In this document: positions 17,337 through 27,111 of the stretch, in pieces
How positions within the stretch are numbered: the stretch's first letter is position 1
Layout of the letters: each line of letters starts with the position of its first letter
Source of the DNA: Gemmatimonadota bacterium
GTDB taxonomy: Bacteria; Gemmatimonadota; Gemmatimonadetes; Gemmatimonadales; GWC2-71-9
Direction: 5' to 3'
Assembly: GCA_016713785.1 (NCBI GenBank)
Contig: JADJOM010000001.1
Span: 620,001-684,000 of the forward strand
Length of the DNA stretch: 64,000 bases
Translations under genes and position numbers: made by a program
The notes under the pieces: model-generated
The model's input: the letters and a program-made list of their open reading frames with translations, nothing else
Databases searched by the model: none
What the model was told of the DNA's origin: nothing

Positions 17337-18086
17337 TTATGTCGGTCGCCGGGCCTCGGCCCAGCGATTGGTGGCGTCGAGGACGGCAAACACCGCCGCC
17401 CGCTCCGCGCTTTCCTTGATTTCCGCGGTGCCGATCAGGAGCACGGCCTCGCGGCCGCCCAGCCCCTGCACCGCCACCAGGACGAACTGCCGGTCGAAGG
17501 CATCGACCATCTTGGCGCCCTCGAGCGCCACCGAGTGGTCGGAAAGCAGCTGGTCGAGGACGTGCACCGCCGCGCGGGCGGCCGCCTCCACCTTGCTGCG
17601 CGGGGTGTCGGAGGATTCCTCCTCCGCGCTGCCGGTGGTGCCGCCGAACGAGAGCGACACGGTCAGGCTCACCCGGTGGGGCCGCTTGCCCGGCGCCACG
17701 AAGAGCGACTCGAACAGCGCCGCGCGCTTCATGGCGCGGTCGCGGGCCACGCCCTTCTCCACCACCTCGATGGGGCGCACCTCGGCGGTCTGGGCGATGC
17801 TGATCTTGCGGTGATCCACCTTGAGGCCCAGCTGCGCCAGCAGGGCGGACTCGATGTTCCGCACCAGCTGCTTGGGCTGCAGCCCGGCGTTGGCGAGGAT
17901 GTGCACCTCGCTCACCTCGCCGAGGGGCGTGGTGACCACGCGGGCGGAGAGCACGCCCTCGAGGCTGGTGAGCAGGTTCTCCGCCCGGCGGACGCCCCAG
18001 GGATCGGGGGCGTTCTCGAACGTGCCCCCGGCGCGCGCGTCGCGCGGGGGCTGATCGGGCTGCCGCAGGGGGGAAGGTCCGGTCAC
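17337..18086 (-). CDS. Conserved-looking protein of unknown function in the c-di-GMP operon
   Basis: 249 residues from a GTG at 18086, with GAGGAG 9 bases upstream. I do not recognise a named domain. The first half has a compact motif (LEGVLSARVVTTPLGEVSEV, then HILANAGLQPKQLVRNIESA and LGLKVDHRKISIAQT) that I believe recurs in hypothetical proteins of several Gram-positive phyla. The second half is a separate alpha/beta-looking domain ending in AVLDATNRW. No signal peptide or membrane helix is present, so it should be cytoplasmic. It starts 29 bases after the GGDEF protein gene and is probably co-transcribed with it, which suggests a role in the same signalling unit. Confidence 0.7.
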   Translation of the reverse strand: MTGPSPLRQPDQPPRDARAGGTFENAPDPWGVRRAENLLTSLEGVLSARVVTTPLGEVSEVHILANAGLQPKQLVRNIESALLAQLGLKVDHRKISIAQTAEVRPIEVVEKGVARDRAMKRAALFESLFVAPGKRPHRVSLTVSLSFGGTTGSAEEESSDTPRSKVEAAARAAVHVLDQLLSDHSVALEGAKMVDAFDRQFVLVAVQGLGGREAVLLIGTAEIKESAERAAVFAVLDATNRWAEARRPT

Positions 18087-18115
18087 GTCGGTCTACTCCT
18101 CATGGGCGGGGGCCG

Positions 18116-19795
18116 TCATGCGACGGCGTTCCGCCCCAGGGACTTTGCCTGATAGAGCGCCCGGTCGGCCTGCACCAGGAGGTCACCTTCATGCGGGCGG
18201 CCCACGTCGTACTCGGCCACCCCGATACTCGCCGTCACGTGCCCCACCGGGTACCCCAGCCGGCGCCCCACGCCCTCGATGCCGGCGCGGATGGCCTCGG
18301 CCACGCGGTTGGCGCCCTCGAGGTCGGTCCGGGTGAGGATCACCACGAACTCGTCGCCCCCGTACCGCGCCGCCAAGTCTGAAGCGCGGATGGCGTGCCG
18401 GATCTCGGCCGCCACCGCCTTGAGCACCTGGTTCCCCGCCTCGTGCCCGAACTGGTCGTTCACCTGCTTGAAGTAGTCCAGGTCGATGAACAGCAGCGCG
18501 AACCCCTCGAGGCTCCGCTTGCTGCGCTCGATCTCGTACGTCAGCCGGTCGTGCAGCACCCGGTAGGCGGAGAGCCCGGTGAGCGCGTCGACCGCGCTGT
18601 CGCGCTCGGCCTCCTCCACCCGCCGCGCCTGGTGCGGCGGGCACTGCCGCAGGCTGGCCCGCCCCATGGCGGCCGCGTGCGCAAACAGCTCGCAGCTGGC
18701 GAAGCCGCAGGCCCGGCAGTCCCAGGCCTTGCCGTTGGGACCGGGCCCGATGGCCTCGAGCAGCTCCTCGACCCGCGTCGGGTCGGCCTGCTGCAGCCGC
18801 GGCTCGATCTGGAAGGTGGCCCCGTAGCTCGCCACCACCGACTGGTCCACCACCGCCGAGCGGCTCCGGGGCGGCTCCGTGCTCGCCACCAGCGAGCGGC
18901 GCCAGAACAGCTCCTCCCGCGGGCCCGAGAGCGGGTGGTCGAGCCACCCCTCGTGCGACAGCACGTCCACGAAGCCCAGGTCCATCCGGTCCACCGACAC
19001 CGCGCGGGCCAGCGCCCGCAGCTCCGAGAGCCCCCGCACCTTCCGGAAGCGCTTGCTGGTGTGCGGCACCTCCTCGAGCAGGGCGATGGGCAGCCCGCCC
19101 GCCGTGGAGAGGTGCCGCCGCCGCTCACTCGGCACCCGCACGAAGTAGTCCGGCTGCGACTGCGGGTTCACCCCGCGCAGCTTGAGCAGCTGGTCCAGGT
19201 CCTTGAAGGTGATCGCCGCGTCCAGCTCCGGACGCCCCGCCGGCGGACACACCGCCGCGAAGACGATCTCCAGCCGCTCCCCCAGCTGCGCCCGCAGGTA
19301 CCGCGCTTCGGCCACCGCCGGGATGGTCACCGGGGCCAGGTACGGCACCAGCTCCGGGAACTCCCGCCGGATGGTGTCGACCACCACCGGGTCGGTGGAG
19401 CGGATCAGCGTGCCCCAGCTCGAGTCCTGCCACAGCTTGAGATACTCCTGCGCCACCAGCTCATCGCCGACCACGCCGCGGTTCACCATCCGGAACCCGG
19501 CCGCGTAGCAGGCGTTCACCACCTGCTCCGGCGTGGCGGGATAGAAGTGCGCCGCCGCCTCGGGGGAGAGGATCAGCACCCCGCCGCCCCGCGCCGCCAC
19601 CGCCATCGCCCGCCCCAGCTCCCCGGTGACTTCGATCGCGTCGTGCGGGCAGGCCGGCACGCAGAGGCCGCAGCGAATGCACGAGCCTTCCTCGATACGA
19701 ACGAGGGGCTCCTGCACCTCGACGGCTCCTGTCGGGCAGACACGGACACACGCCAGGCATGCGACGCATGCACCTGGATCGATCGAAAAGATCAC
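18116..19795 (-). CDS. Ferredoxin / hydrogenase-like / Fe-S / GGDEF diguanylate cyclase hybrid
   Basis: 559 residues from a GTG at 19795. Two 4Fe-4S ferredoxin motifs are at C10-x2-C13-x2-C16-x3-C20 and C39-x2-C42-x2-C45-x3-C49. A region of about 300 residues follows that resembles the C-terminal (H-cluster) domain of [FeFe]-hydrogenases, but the TSCCP-type and third cysteine motifs are absent, so catalysis is unlikely. Next comes a four-cysteine Fe-S domain (WDCRACGFASC) and a GGDEF domain with an intact GGDEF signature (479-483) and an I-site RASD (470-473) for product inhibition. The likely role is synthesis of cyclic di-GMP controlled by redox state or a gas. It leads an operon with the unknown protein and the HD-GYP gene. 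Confidence 0.82.
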   Translation of the reverse strand: MIFSIDPGACVACLACVRVCPTGAVEVQEPLVRIEEGSCIRCGLCVPACPHDAIEVTGELGRAMAVAARGGGVLILSPEAAAHFYPATPEQVVNACYAAGFRMVNRGVVGDELVAQEYLKLWQDSSWGTLIRSTDPVVVDTIRREFPELVPYLAPVTIPAVAEARYLRAQLGERLEIVFAAVCPPAGRPELDAAITFKDLDQLLKLRGVNPQSQPDYFVRVPSERRRHLSTAGGLPIALLEEVPHTSKRFRKVRGLSELRALARAVSVDRMDLGFVDVLSHEGWLDHPLSGPREELFWRRSLVASTEPPRSRSAVVDQSVVASYGATFQIEPRLQQADPTRVEELLEAIGPGPNGKAWDCRACGFASCELFAHAAAMGRASLRQCPPHQARRVEEAERDSAVDALTGLSAYRVLHDRLTYEIERSKRSLEGFALLFIDLDYFKQVNDQFGHEAGNQVLKAVAAEIRHAIRASDLAARYGGDEFVVILTRTDLEGANRVAEAIRAGIEGVGRRLGYPVGHVTASIGVAEYDVGRPHEGDLLVQADRALYQAKSLGRNAVA

Positions 19796-19838
19796 TGGAG
19801 AAGACCCTGGGTCGTTGGGGGTACTGGGTCTCGCTGCC

Positions 19839-19867
19839 AATATGTGACCCGGCTCCGGGCGTGTCAA
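19839..19867 (-). promoter_or_regulatory. Sigma-70-type promoter for the GGDEF operon
   Basis: On the minus strand a consensus -35 box TTGACA (19867-19862) is followed after 17 bases by CATATT (19844-19839), a four-of-six match to the -10 consensus. The predicted transcript starts near 19832, about 37 bases before the GTG chosen for the hybrid protein, which supports that start over the in-frame TTG that lies inside the -35 box. Confidence 0.5.
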
Positions 19868-19918
19868 GGATGCCTAGACCGGGAAATACAACGCTTGTCA
19901 CGACTTAGGTGGTCTCAC

Positions 19919-21436
19919 CTAGTCTAGTTTGTAAGCTCTGATCTTGCGGTAGAGGGTCCGCTCCCCGATGCCCAGGACCTCGGCCGCCTTGCGGCGGTTG
20001 CCCCGGTGCTGGATGAGGGCCGCGGCGATGGCCTCCTTTTCCACCTCGGCCATGGTCATCCCCGGCCGGTACACCACGGATCCACGCTCCTCCGGCTCAT
20101 TGGCTGGCAAAACGTCGGCCACCGGCTGGCTCTCCCCGAGCTCGATGACCTGCACCCGCTGGGGGCGGTCGTCGAGGCGGCGCCGGAGCTCCTCCAGCTG
20201 GAACCGTAAGTCCATGATATTCCTGAGGATGAACTCCAGTTCCTGGCCTCCGGCGCCCCCCTGCCCGAGCCCCGACATCCCCACCCGGACGGGGAGAAAC
20301 CTGTCGGCCCCCTCCAACACATCTGCGGGAATGTCCGAGGCTCGGACCTCCCGTCCCGGAGCGAGAACCACCATCGACTCGATGAGGTTACGTAACTGCC
20401 GCACATTGCCCGGCCAGGGTGCCTCGACCAGCCGCTGCATCGCCTCCTGGGTCATCCCCCGGAAGGGCCGGTCGTGAGTCTGGGAGAGTTCCCGAACGAA
20501 ACGTCGCACCAGGAGGGGGATGTCCCCGCGGCGCTCCCGGAGCGGCGGCAGGTAGAGGGTCAGGACGTTGAGCCGGTAGTAGAGGTCGTCCCGGAACTCG
20601 CCCAGGCCCACCGAGTCCCGGAGGCTCCGGTTGGTGGCGGCCACCACCCGCACGTCGACCTTGATCGGCGCCACGCCGCCCAGCCGGAAGAAGGTCCGGG
20701 TCTCGAGCACCCGCAGCAGCTTCACCTGCACGCTGGCGGGGATCTCGCCGATCTCGTCGAGGAAGATGGTCCCGGTGTCGGCCAGCTCGAACCGCCCCAG
20801 GCGCCGCTCGGCGGCGCCGGTGAAGGCCCCCTTCTCGTGCCCGAAGAGCTCGCTCTCGAGCAGGGTCTCGGGGAGCGCGGCGCAGTTGACCGCGATGAAG
20901 GGCCGGCCGCGCCGCGGCGAGAGGTCGTGGATGGCCTTGGCCACCAGCTCCTTGCCGGTGCCCGACTCGCCCTGGACGAGCACCGTGCTCGAGACCGGGG
21001 CCATCTGCTCCACCTTGACCAGCAGCTCCTGGATCGGCGCGCTCTCGCCGATGATGCCGGTCCGCTGCTGCAGCGCCCGCCGGGCGATCAGCCGTTCGGC
21101 GAGGTGCACCACCTCGGCGGGATTCACCGGCTTGACCGCGATCTCGGTCACGTCCACCGCCCGGGTGTCGCGGTCGGTGGCGTGCTGGTCGGTGGCCTCG
21201 AGGAGGGCGAGGGTGGAGATCTCCGCATCGCGGGCCAGGGCGGCCAGCTGGCGGGCCATCGCCTCGTAGACGGCCCCGGTCAGCACCACCAGCTCCGGCG
21301 CCACGCGGCGCAGGACCTGGCGGGCGTCGTCGAGGGAGGAGACCATCGCGGTGGCGTGCCCGGCGGCCTCGAGCGCGGCGTTCACGCGCACCGCGGTCTC
21401 GAGGTCGTCCATCGTCAGCAGGATCTGGGAAGCCAT
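19919..21436 (-). CDS. Sigma-54-dependent transcriptional activator with degenerate receiver
   Basis: 505 residues. An N-terminal receiver-like domain (1-118) is followed by an AAA+ domain with Walker A GESGTGKE (156-163), the sigma-54 contact loop GAFTGA (203-208) and Walker B TIFLDEIG (223-230), then a Fis-type helix-turn-helix at the end (KAAEVLGIGERTLYRKI). It activates sigma-54 RNA polymerase from a distance. The usual phospho-acceptor aspartate at the end of strand 3 is replaced by Thr53 (VVLTGAV), so phosphorylation control is doubtful. No histidine kinase gene is adjacent. It lies just upstream of the GGDEF hybrid operon on the same strand, but that operon has a sigma-70-like promoter. 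Confidence 0.88.
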   Translation of the reverse strand: MASQILLTMDDLETAVRVNAALEAAGHATAMVSSLDDARQVLRRVAPELVVLTGAVYEAMARQLAALARDAEISTLALLEATDQHATDRDTRAVDVTEIAVKPVNPAEVVHLAERLIARRALQQRTGIIGESAPIQELLVKVEQMAPVSSTVLVQGESGTGKELVAKAIHDLSPRRGRPFIAVNCAALPETLLESELFGHEKGAFTGAAERRLGRFELADTGTIFLDEIGEIPASVQVKLLRVLETRTFFRLGGVAPIKVDVRVVAATNRSLRDSVGLGEFRDDLYYRLNVLTLYLPPLRERRGDIPLLVRRFVRELSQTHDRPFRGMTQEAMQRLVEAPWPGNVRQLRNLIESMVVLAPGREVRASDIPADVLEGADRFLPVRVGMSGLGQGGAGGQELEFILRNIMDLRFQLEELRRRLDDRPQRVQVIELGESQPVADVLPANEPEERGSVVYRPGMTMAEVEKEAIAAALIQHRGNRRKAAEVLGIGERTLYRKIRAYKLD

Positions 21437-21439
21437 GAG

Positions 21440-21925
21440 TCAGTGCCCGGTGCGGGTTCCGCGGACCAGGTCCACCGCGTGAACGACCAGGTCGTCCAGC
21501 ACGGCCAGCCCATCCCGCACCCCGCCCGGACTCCCCGGCAGGTTCACGATCAGCGTCCGCCCCCGCACCCCGGCCACGCCGCGCGAGAGCGCGGCCCGGT
21601 GGAAGCGGGGGTAGACCGACATCCGGAGCGCCTCGGCGATGCCGGGCGCCTCCTTGTCCAGCGTCGCGCGGGTGGCCTCGGGGGTGACGTCGCGCACGGT
21701 GAGCCCGGTGCCGCCGGTGGTGAGCACCAGGTCGGCCCGGTCCTCATCGGCCCAGCGCACCACCGCCGCCCGGATCCCCGCGACCTCGTCCGGGACCAGC
21801 GCGCGCTCCACCACCTCGTACCCCCGATCGCGGGCCCACGCCACGATCGTGTCGCCGGAGCCGTCGGCGCGCTCGCCGCGGCTCCCGGCGTCGGAGATGG
21901 TCAGGATCGCGAGGCGGATAGGCAT
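21440..21925 (-). CDS. mog: Molybdopterin adenylyltransferase, MogA/MoaB family
   Basis: 161 residues covering the complete MoCF_biosynth fold, with the TTGGTG motif and the region PGIAEALRM followed by NLPGSPGGV. The enzyme activates molybdopterin by adenylation so that molybdate can be inserted. It ends 3 bases before the sigma-54 activator starts, so the two are probably co-transcribed. No other molybdenum cofactor genes are in the window. MoaB and MogA are hard to tell apart by sequence alone. Confidence 0.85.
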   Translation of the reverse strand: MPIRLAILTISDAGSRGERADGSGDTIVAWARDRGYEVVERALVPDEVAGIRAAVVRWADEDRADLVLTTGGTGLTVRDVTPEATRATLDKEAPGIAEALRMSVYPRFHRAALSRGVAGVRGRTLIVNLPGSPGGVRDGLAVLDDLVVHAVDLVRGTRTGH

Positions 21926-21947
21926 GGCGGCGGGCGCGGGGGCCGAC

Positions 21948-23044
<1,097 letters not shown>

Positions 23045-23048
<4 letters not shown>

Positions 23049-23956
23049 GTCGAGTGGGATCCCATGAGCGTGGCCAGGAGGGCCTTCTGGATGTGCAGCC
23101 GGTTCTCGGCCTCGAGCCAGACCCGCGACTGGGGTCCCTCGAGCACCGCGTCGCTGACCTCCTCGCCGCGGTGGGCGGGGAGGCAATGCAGGAAGATCGC
23201 CTCGGGACGGGCGAGGGTCATCAGCTTCTCGTCCACGCCATAGCCGGTGAAGGCGGCGCGGCGGGTCTCGGCCTCGGTCTCGTGGCCCATCGAGGCCCAC
23301 ACGTCGGTGGTGACCACGTGGGCCCCCGCCACCGCCTCCTCGGGCAGCTCGGTGATGCTCACCTGGGTGCGGGCGGCGGCCTGCTCGAAGATGGCCCGGC
23401 TCGGTTCGTACCCCTCGGGGCAGGCGATGCGCAGCTCGAAGCCCAGCAGCGCCGCGGCCTGCAGCCAGGTGTTGGCCATGTTGTTGCCGTCGCCGACCCA
23501 CGCCACCACCTTCCCTTCCCAGCCCCCGAAGGCCTCGCGCATGGTGAGCACGTCGGCGAGGATCTGGCAGGGATGCAGCAGGTCGGTGAGGCCGTTGATC
23601 ACCGGGACGGAGGCGAAGCGCGCGAGCTCCTCCACCTCGGTGTGGGCGTAGGTCCGGATCATGATGCCGTCGACGTAGCCGGAGAGCACCCGGGCGGTGT
23701 CACGGATCGGCTCGCCGCGGCCCAGCTGGATCTCGCGGGACGACAGGAAGAGCGCCTGCCCGCCGAGCTGCCAGGTCCCGACTTCGAACGAGACGCGGGT
23801 GCGGGTGGAGGTCTTGCCGAAGATCATGGCCAGGGTCTTCCCGGCCAGCGGGCGGGCGGTGTAGGCTCCACGCTTCATGGCCAGCGCCAGGTCGAACAGG
23901 GTCTCGAGTTCGGCCCGGGTGAAGTCGGGGATCGCCAGGAAGTCGCGCTTGCTCAT
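23045..23956 (-). CDS. argF: Ornithine carbamoyltransferase
   Basis: 303 residues from the ATG at 23956, which has a GAGAG-type ribosome site; the in-frame Met 27 bases upstream has none. The carbamoyl-phosphate motif STRTR is at 50-54, HPCQ at 128-131, and the ornithine loop HCLPAHRGEEV near the C-terminus. It makes citrulline from ornithine and carbamoyl phosphate in arginine biosynthesis. It is paired with gcvT by a 4-base overlap, an odd partner; no other arg gene is present. Confidence 0.94.
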
Positions 23957-24089
23957 GGATCTCTCGTGCCGCGAGTCGGCCATTTTGGCAGTCGCAGTCT
24001 AGCGGGGCCCCGGCGCCGGGGGCAAGGGTGCGGCGCTGCCGATAGTGGGGGCGGGGCGGGGTGGGCGGACAGCAGAACGGGATGGGAGC

Positions 24090-24503
24090 ATGGCCGTGGA
24101 CCGGAAGGATTACACCCACGAAGTGCGGCTGGCGCGATCCGGGATCGCGCGGTTCTGGCTGCTGGCGGCCGGCCACGTGAGCGTGGGGCTGGCGGTGCTC
24201 GGCGCCTTCCTGCCGCTGCTGCCGACCACGCCCTTCCTGCTGCTGGCCGCCGCCTGCTACGTGCGCGCCTCAGCGCGGTTCTACAACTGGCTGCTCAACA
24301 CCCGCAGCTTCGGCCCGATGATCATCAACTGGCGCGATCACCGCGCCATGGCGGTCCGGCACAAGGTCATGGCCATCGGGTTCATCGCGGTGAGCATCGG
24401 GGTGTCGGTGATCTTCTTCATGCCCCACCCCGCCGGCCAGGTGGCGCTGAGCGGCCTGGGGGTGGGGTGGATCGCCCTGCTGCTGCGGATGCCCACCCGC
24501 TGA
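24090..24503 (+). CDS. DUF454 (YbaN-like) inner-membrane protein
   Basis: 137 residues from the ATG at 24090, which has GGGA just upstream. It shows the DUF454 signature: LGAFLPLLPTTPFLLLAAACY followed by SARFYNWLL, then WRDHRAM and two more membrane helices. It should sit in the inner membrane with three or four helices. The function of the family is not established. It is the only plus-strand gene between argF and the channel gene, and it ends 7 bases before the convergent stop of the latter. Confidence 0.8.
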   Translation: MAVDRKDYTHEVRLARSGIARFWLLAAGHVSVGLAVLGAFLPLLPTTPFLLLAAACYVRASARFYNWLLNTRSFGPMIINWRDHRAMAVRHKVMAIGFIAVSIGVSVIFFMPHPAGQVALSGLGVGWIALLLRMPTR

Positions 24504-24510
24504 GCGCCGC

Positions 24511-25539
24511 CTAGGCGGTGGCGCCGGTGGCGATGCGCGCCAGCCGCGCCAGCTGTTCCCGCGTGCCGAAGCCGATCAGCACGTCCCCCGCCTCGAGCCG
24601 GGTCCCTTCTCCCGGATTGGTCAGCAGGACGCCATCCCCCTGGCGGGCGAGGGCCAGGAGGTTCACGCCGGTGGCCGCCGCGATGCCCGCCTCGCCGAGG
24701 GGCCGGCCCGCCAGCCGGCTGGCGGGCTCCACCCGGGTCTCCTCGATCCAGAACTCCACTTCGCGCGAGTGCATCACCCGGTCCAGGAAGTCGGTGACCC
24801 GCGGGTGGAGCAGCTGGGTGGCCATCCGCCGCCCGCCGATCCGGTAGGGCGAGATCACGTGGCTCGCGCCGGCGCGCATGAGCTTGGCCTCGGCGCCGCC
24901 GTGGCTGGCGCGGGCCACGATCACCAGGGCGGGATTGAGGGCGCGGGCGGTGAGGGTGATGACGATGTTGGCGTTGTCGTCGCCGGTGGCGGCCACGAGC
25001 CCGCGGGCCCGCGCCACGCCGGCCCGCACCAGCACCTGGTCGTCGGAGGCATCGCCCACCAGGCACTGGTGGTCGCGGGCCATGTCCTCGGCGGGCGGGG
25101 TGCGGTCGAGGATCACCACCGGGACGCCGGCCTCCTCGAGGTCGTGCACCACCTCCTGCCCCACCCGGCCGTGGCCGCAGATGATGTAGTGATTGCGCAG
25201 CTGGTCGATGGCCTCTTGCACCCGACGCCTCCTGAGCGCTCCGGTGAGCTCGCCGCTCACCACGTACTCGACGATGGTCCCGAGCAGGAACGCCATGACG
25301 CCGGTGCCCGAGACGATGAGGATGATGGTGAACCACCGCCCGGTGTTGCTCAGCGGGCGGACCTCGCCGAAGCCGACCGTGGCGATGGTGGTCACGGTCA
25401 TGTAGATGCCCTCGAGGAAGGTCCAGCCCTCGAGCAGCATGTAGCCGACGGTCCCCCCCACCAGCACCACCACGATGGCAAAGCCCACCCGGCCCAGCCG
25501 GCGGCGCAGCTCCTCCGGCAGGAGGCGGTCGCGGGTCAC
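24511..25539 (-). CDS. Two-helix potassium channel with RCK (TrkA-N, TrkA-C) domains
   Basis: 342 residues from a GTG at 25539 that overlaps the upstream TGA. Two membrane helices flank a pore loop with the selectivity filter TVGFGE (54-59); TVGFG is a variant of TVGYG found in several bacterial channels. An RCK/TrkA-N Rossmann domain (IICGHGRVGQEV) and a C-terminal TrkA-C domain (EAGDVLIGFGTREQL) follow. The layout matches MthK-like channels gated by Ca2+, nucleotides or similar ligands. It is coupled by overlap to the D-aminoacylase gene. Confidence 0.88.
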   Translation of the reverse strand: MTRDRLLPEELRRRLGRVGFAIVVVLVGGTVGYMLLEGWTFLEGIYMTVTTIATVGFGEVRPLSNTGRWFTIILIVSGTGVMAFLLGTIVEYVVSGELTGALRRRRVQEAIDQLRNHYIICGHGRVGQEVVHDLEEAGVPVVILDRTPPAEDMARDHQCLVGDASDDQVLVRAGVARARGLVAATGDDNANIVITLTARALNPALVIVARASHGGAEAKLMRAGASHVISPYRIGGRRMATQLLHPRVTDFLDRVMHSREVEFWIEETRVEPASRLAGRPLGEAGIAAATGVNLLALARQGDGVLLTNPGEGTRLEAGDVLIGFGTREQLARLARIATGATA

Positions 25540-27050
25540 CGCGCCGGTTCCCGCCGCAGCACCCGGCCCGGGCGCGCCGCGGTGACGGCCCCGTCCGCGA
25601 AGACCACCTGGCCGTTCACCCACACCCGCCGGATCCCGACGCTCACCGCCTGCGGCGCCGACGGGGTGGCGTGGTCGAGCACGGTGGCGGGATCGAAGAG
25701 CACCAGGTCGGCGGCCTGGCCCGGCGCGATCCGGCCGCGGGTGGTCAGGCCCACGTGGTCGGCGGCGAGCCCGGTGGCCTTGTGGACGGCGTCGGCGAGG
25801 CCGAGCACGCCCCGCTCGCGCACGTAGCGGCCGAGGATCCGCGGGTAGCTGCCGAAGCCGCGGGGATGCCGGCCGGCGAGCGACCCGTCGGTGCAGAAGT
25901 TCATGTGCGGCCACTGCATGAGCCGCTCGATGTCAGGCTCGATCATGCTGGTGCCGATGACGCTCTCCACCCCTTCCACCCCCTCGGCCCGCGCCACCTC
26001 GGCGCGGCGGATGAGCTCCATCAGCGCCGCGGCGGGATCGAGCCCCAGCTCGCGGGCCACGTCGGCGAGGGTCCGCCCCGAGAACTCCGGGGTGGGGCGA
26101 TAGACGCCGAGCAGCAGCCCCTCCGGCGTGGACACCTCGGTGACGGCGAACTCGGCGGCGGCGCGGTCCCGGTAGTCGCGATCGGGGAACAGCACCGTGA
26201 GCGTGGAGTGCCAGTAGGTGTAGGGATAGATGTCGCCGGTGATGTCGATGCCCTCGCGGCGCGCGGCGTCGAGCCGGCGGACCAGCGAGTCGGCCCCGCC
26301 CCACAGGGAGCGCATGGCGAGCTTGGTGTGGGAGACCTGCACCGGCAGCCGCGCCTCCCGGCCGATATTGATGATCTCCTCGATGGCCGCCCAGAAGTGC
26401 CGGTCCTCGCTGCGGACGTGGCTGATGTAGCGGCCGCCCGCCGCGGCGGTGACGCGCGCCAGGTCGATGAGCTCCGACGGGGCGCTGAAGATGCCGGGGT
26501 CGTACTCGAGGCCACTCGACAGGCCGAGGGCGCCGGCGGCCAGCTCGCCGCGGAGCAGGAGCTTCATCCGGCCCACCTCCTCGGCAGTGGAGACCCGGCT
26601 GAAGTCGCGGCCCAGGACGATGTCGCGCAGCGTGCCGTGGCCCACGTACATGGCCAGGTTCACCGCGGCGGGCTGGCGCTCCCGCTCGGCCAGGAAGCGG
26701 GAGAGCGGGAAGGGCGAGGATCCATCCTGCCCGCCCACGATGGTCGTGATGCCCTGGCTCACCGCGCCCAGCGCATCGGGGTGCTCGCCGAGATCCTCGT
26801 CGGCGTGGCTGTGAGTGTCGATGAAGCCGGGCGCGAGGGCCAGCCCGGTGGCATCGAGCACGGCCTCGCCCGGGGCCGGGGTGAGGTCGCCAACCGCGGC
26901 GATGCGGCCGGCGCGCACCCGGACGTCGGCCCGGCGCGGGGCGGCGCCGGTGCCGTCGTAGACGTCGGCGTGGCGGACCAGGAGGTCCTGCGCGGCGAGC
27001 GGGGGCGCGGCGGCGCCGAGCAGCATGAGTCCAGCGAGCAGGGATCGCAT
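25536..27050 (-). CDS. Exported N-acyl-D-amino-acid deacylase (amidohydrolase superfamily)
   Basis: 504 residues from the ATG at 27050, with a signal peptide (RSLLAGLMLLGAAAPPLAAQ). It has the N-terminal beta-sandwich (DLLVRHADVYDGTGAAPRRA), the metal site IDTHSHAD, the conserved SHVRSED and VQVSHTK, and the C-terminal GRIAPGQAADLVLFDP. This matches D-aminoacylases, which release D-amino acids from N-acyl forms. The signal peptide suggests work in the periplasm, possibly on cell-wall-derived or environmental compounds. It is divergent from ggt with only 61 bases between the starts, so a shared control region is likely. Confidence 0.85.
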   Translation of the reverse strand: MRSLLAGLMLLGAAAPPLAAQDLLVRHADVYDGTGAAPRRADVRVRAGRIAAVGDLTPAPGEAVLDATGLALAPGFIDTHSHADEDLGEHPDALGAVSQGITTIVGGQDGSSPFPLSRFLAERERQPAAVNLAMYVGHGTLRDIVLGRDFSRVSTAEEVGRMKLLLRGELAAGALGLSSGLEYDPGIFSAPSELIDLARVTAAAGGRYISHVRSEDRHFWAAIEEIINIGREARLPVQVSHTKLAMRSLWGGADSLVRRLDAARREGIDITGDIYPYTYWHSTLTVLFPDRDYRDRAAAEFAVTEVSTPEGLLLGVYRPTPEFSGRTLADVARELGLDPAAALMELIRRAEVARAEGVEGVESVIGTSMIEPDIERLMQWPHMNFCTDGSLAGRHPRGFGSYPRILGRYVRERGVLGLADAVHKATGLAADHVGLTTRGRIAPGQAADLVLFDPATVLDHATPSAPQAVSVGIRRVWVNGQVVFADGAVTAARPGRVLRREPAR

Positions 27051-27111
27051 GCCCAAGAGTACGTCCCGCCGCTCCCTTGCGGGAGTCTCGGGCGGCCGGC
27101 ATTCTCCCATC

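Noticed and set aside
18116..19795. Active [FeFe]-hydrogenase
   Set aside because: The domain is related to the catalytic subunit, but the H-cluster cysteine motifs are mostly missing and the protein ends in GGDEF, so a sensor role fits better.
23049..23501. Longer N-terminus for gcvT in the same frame
   Set aside because: The extension is antisense-like Arg/Gly-rich sequence overlapping argF; the ATG at 23048 gives the normal protein length.
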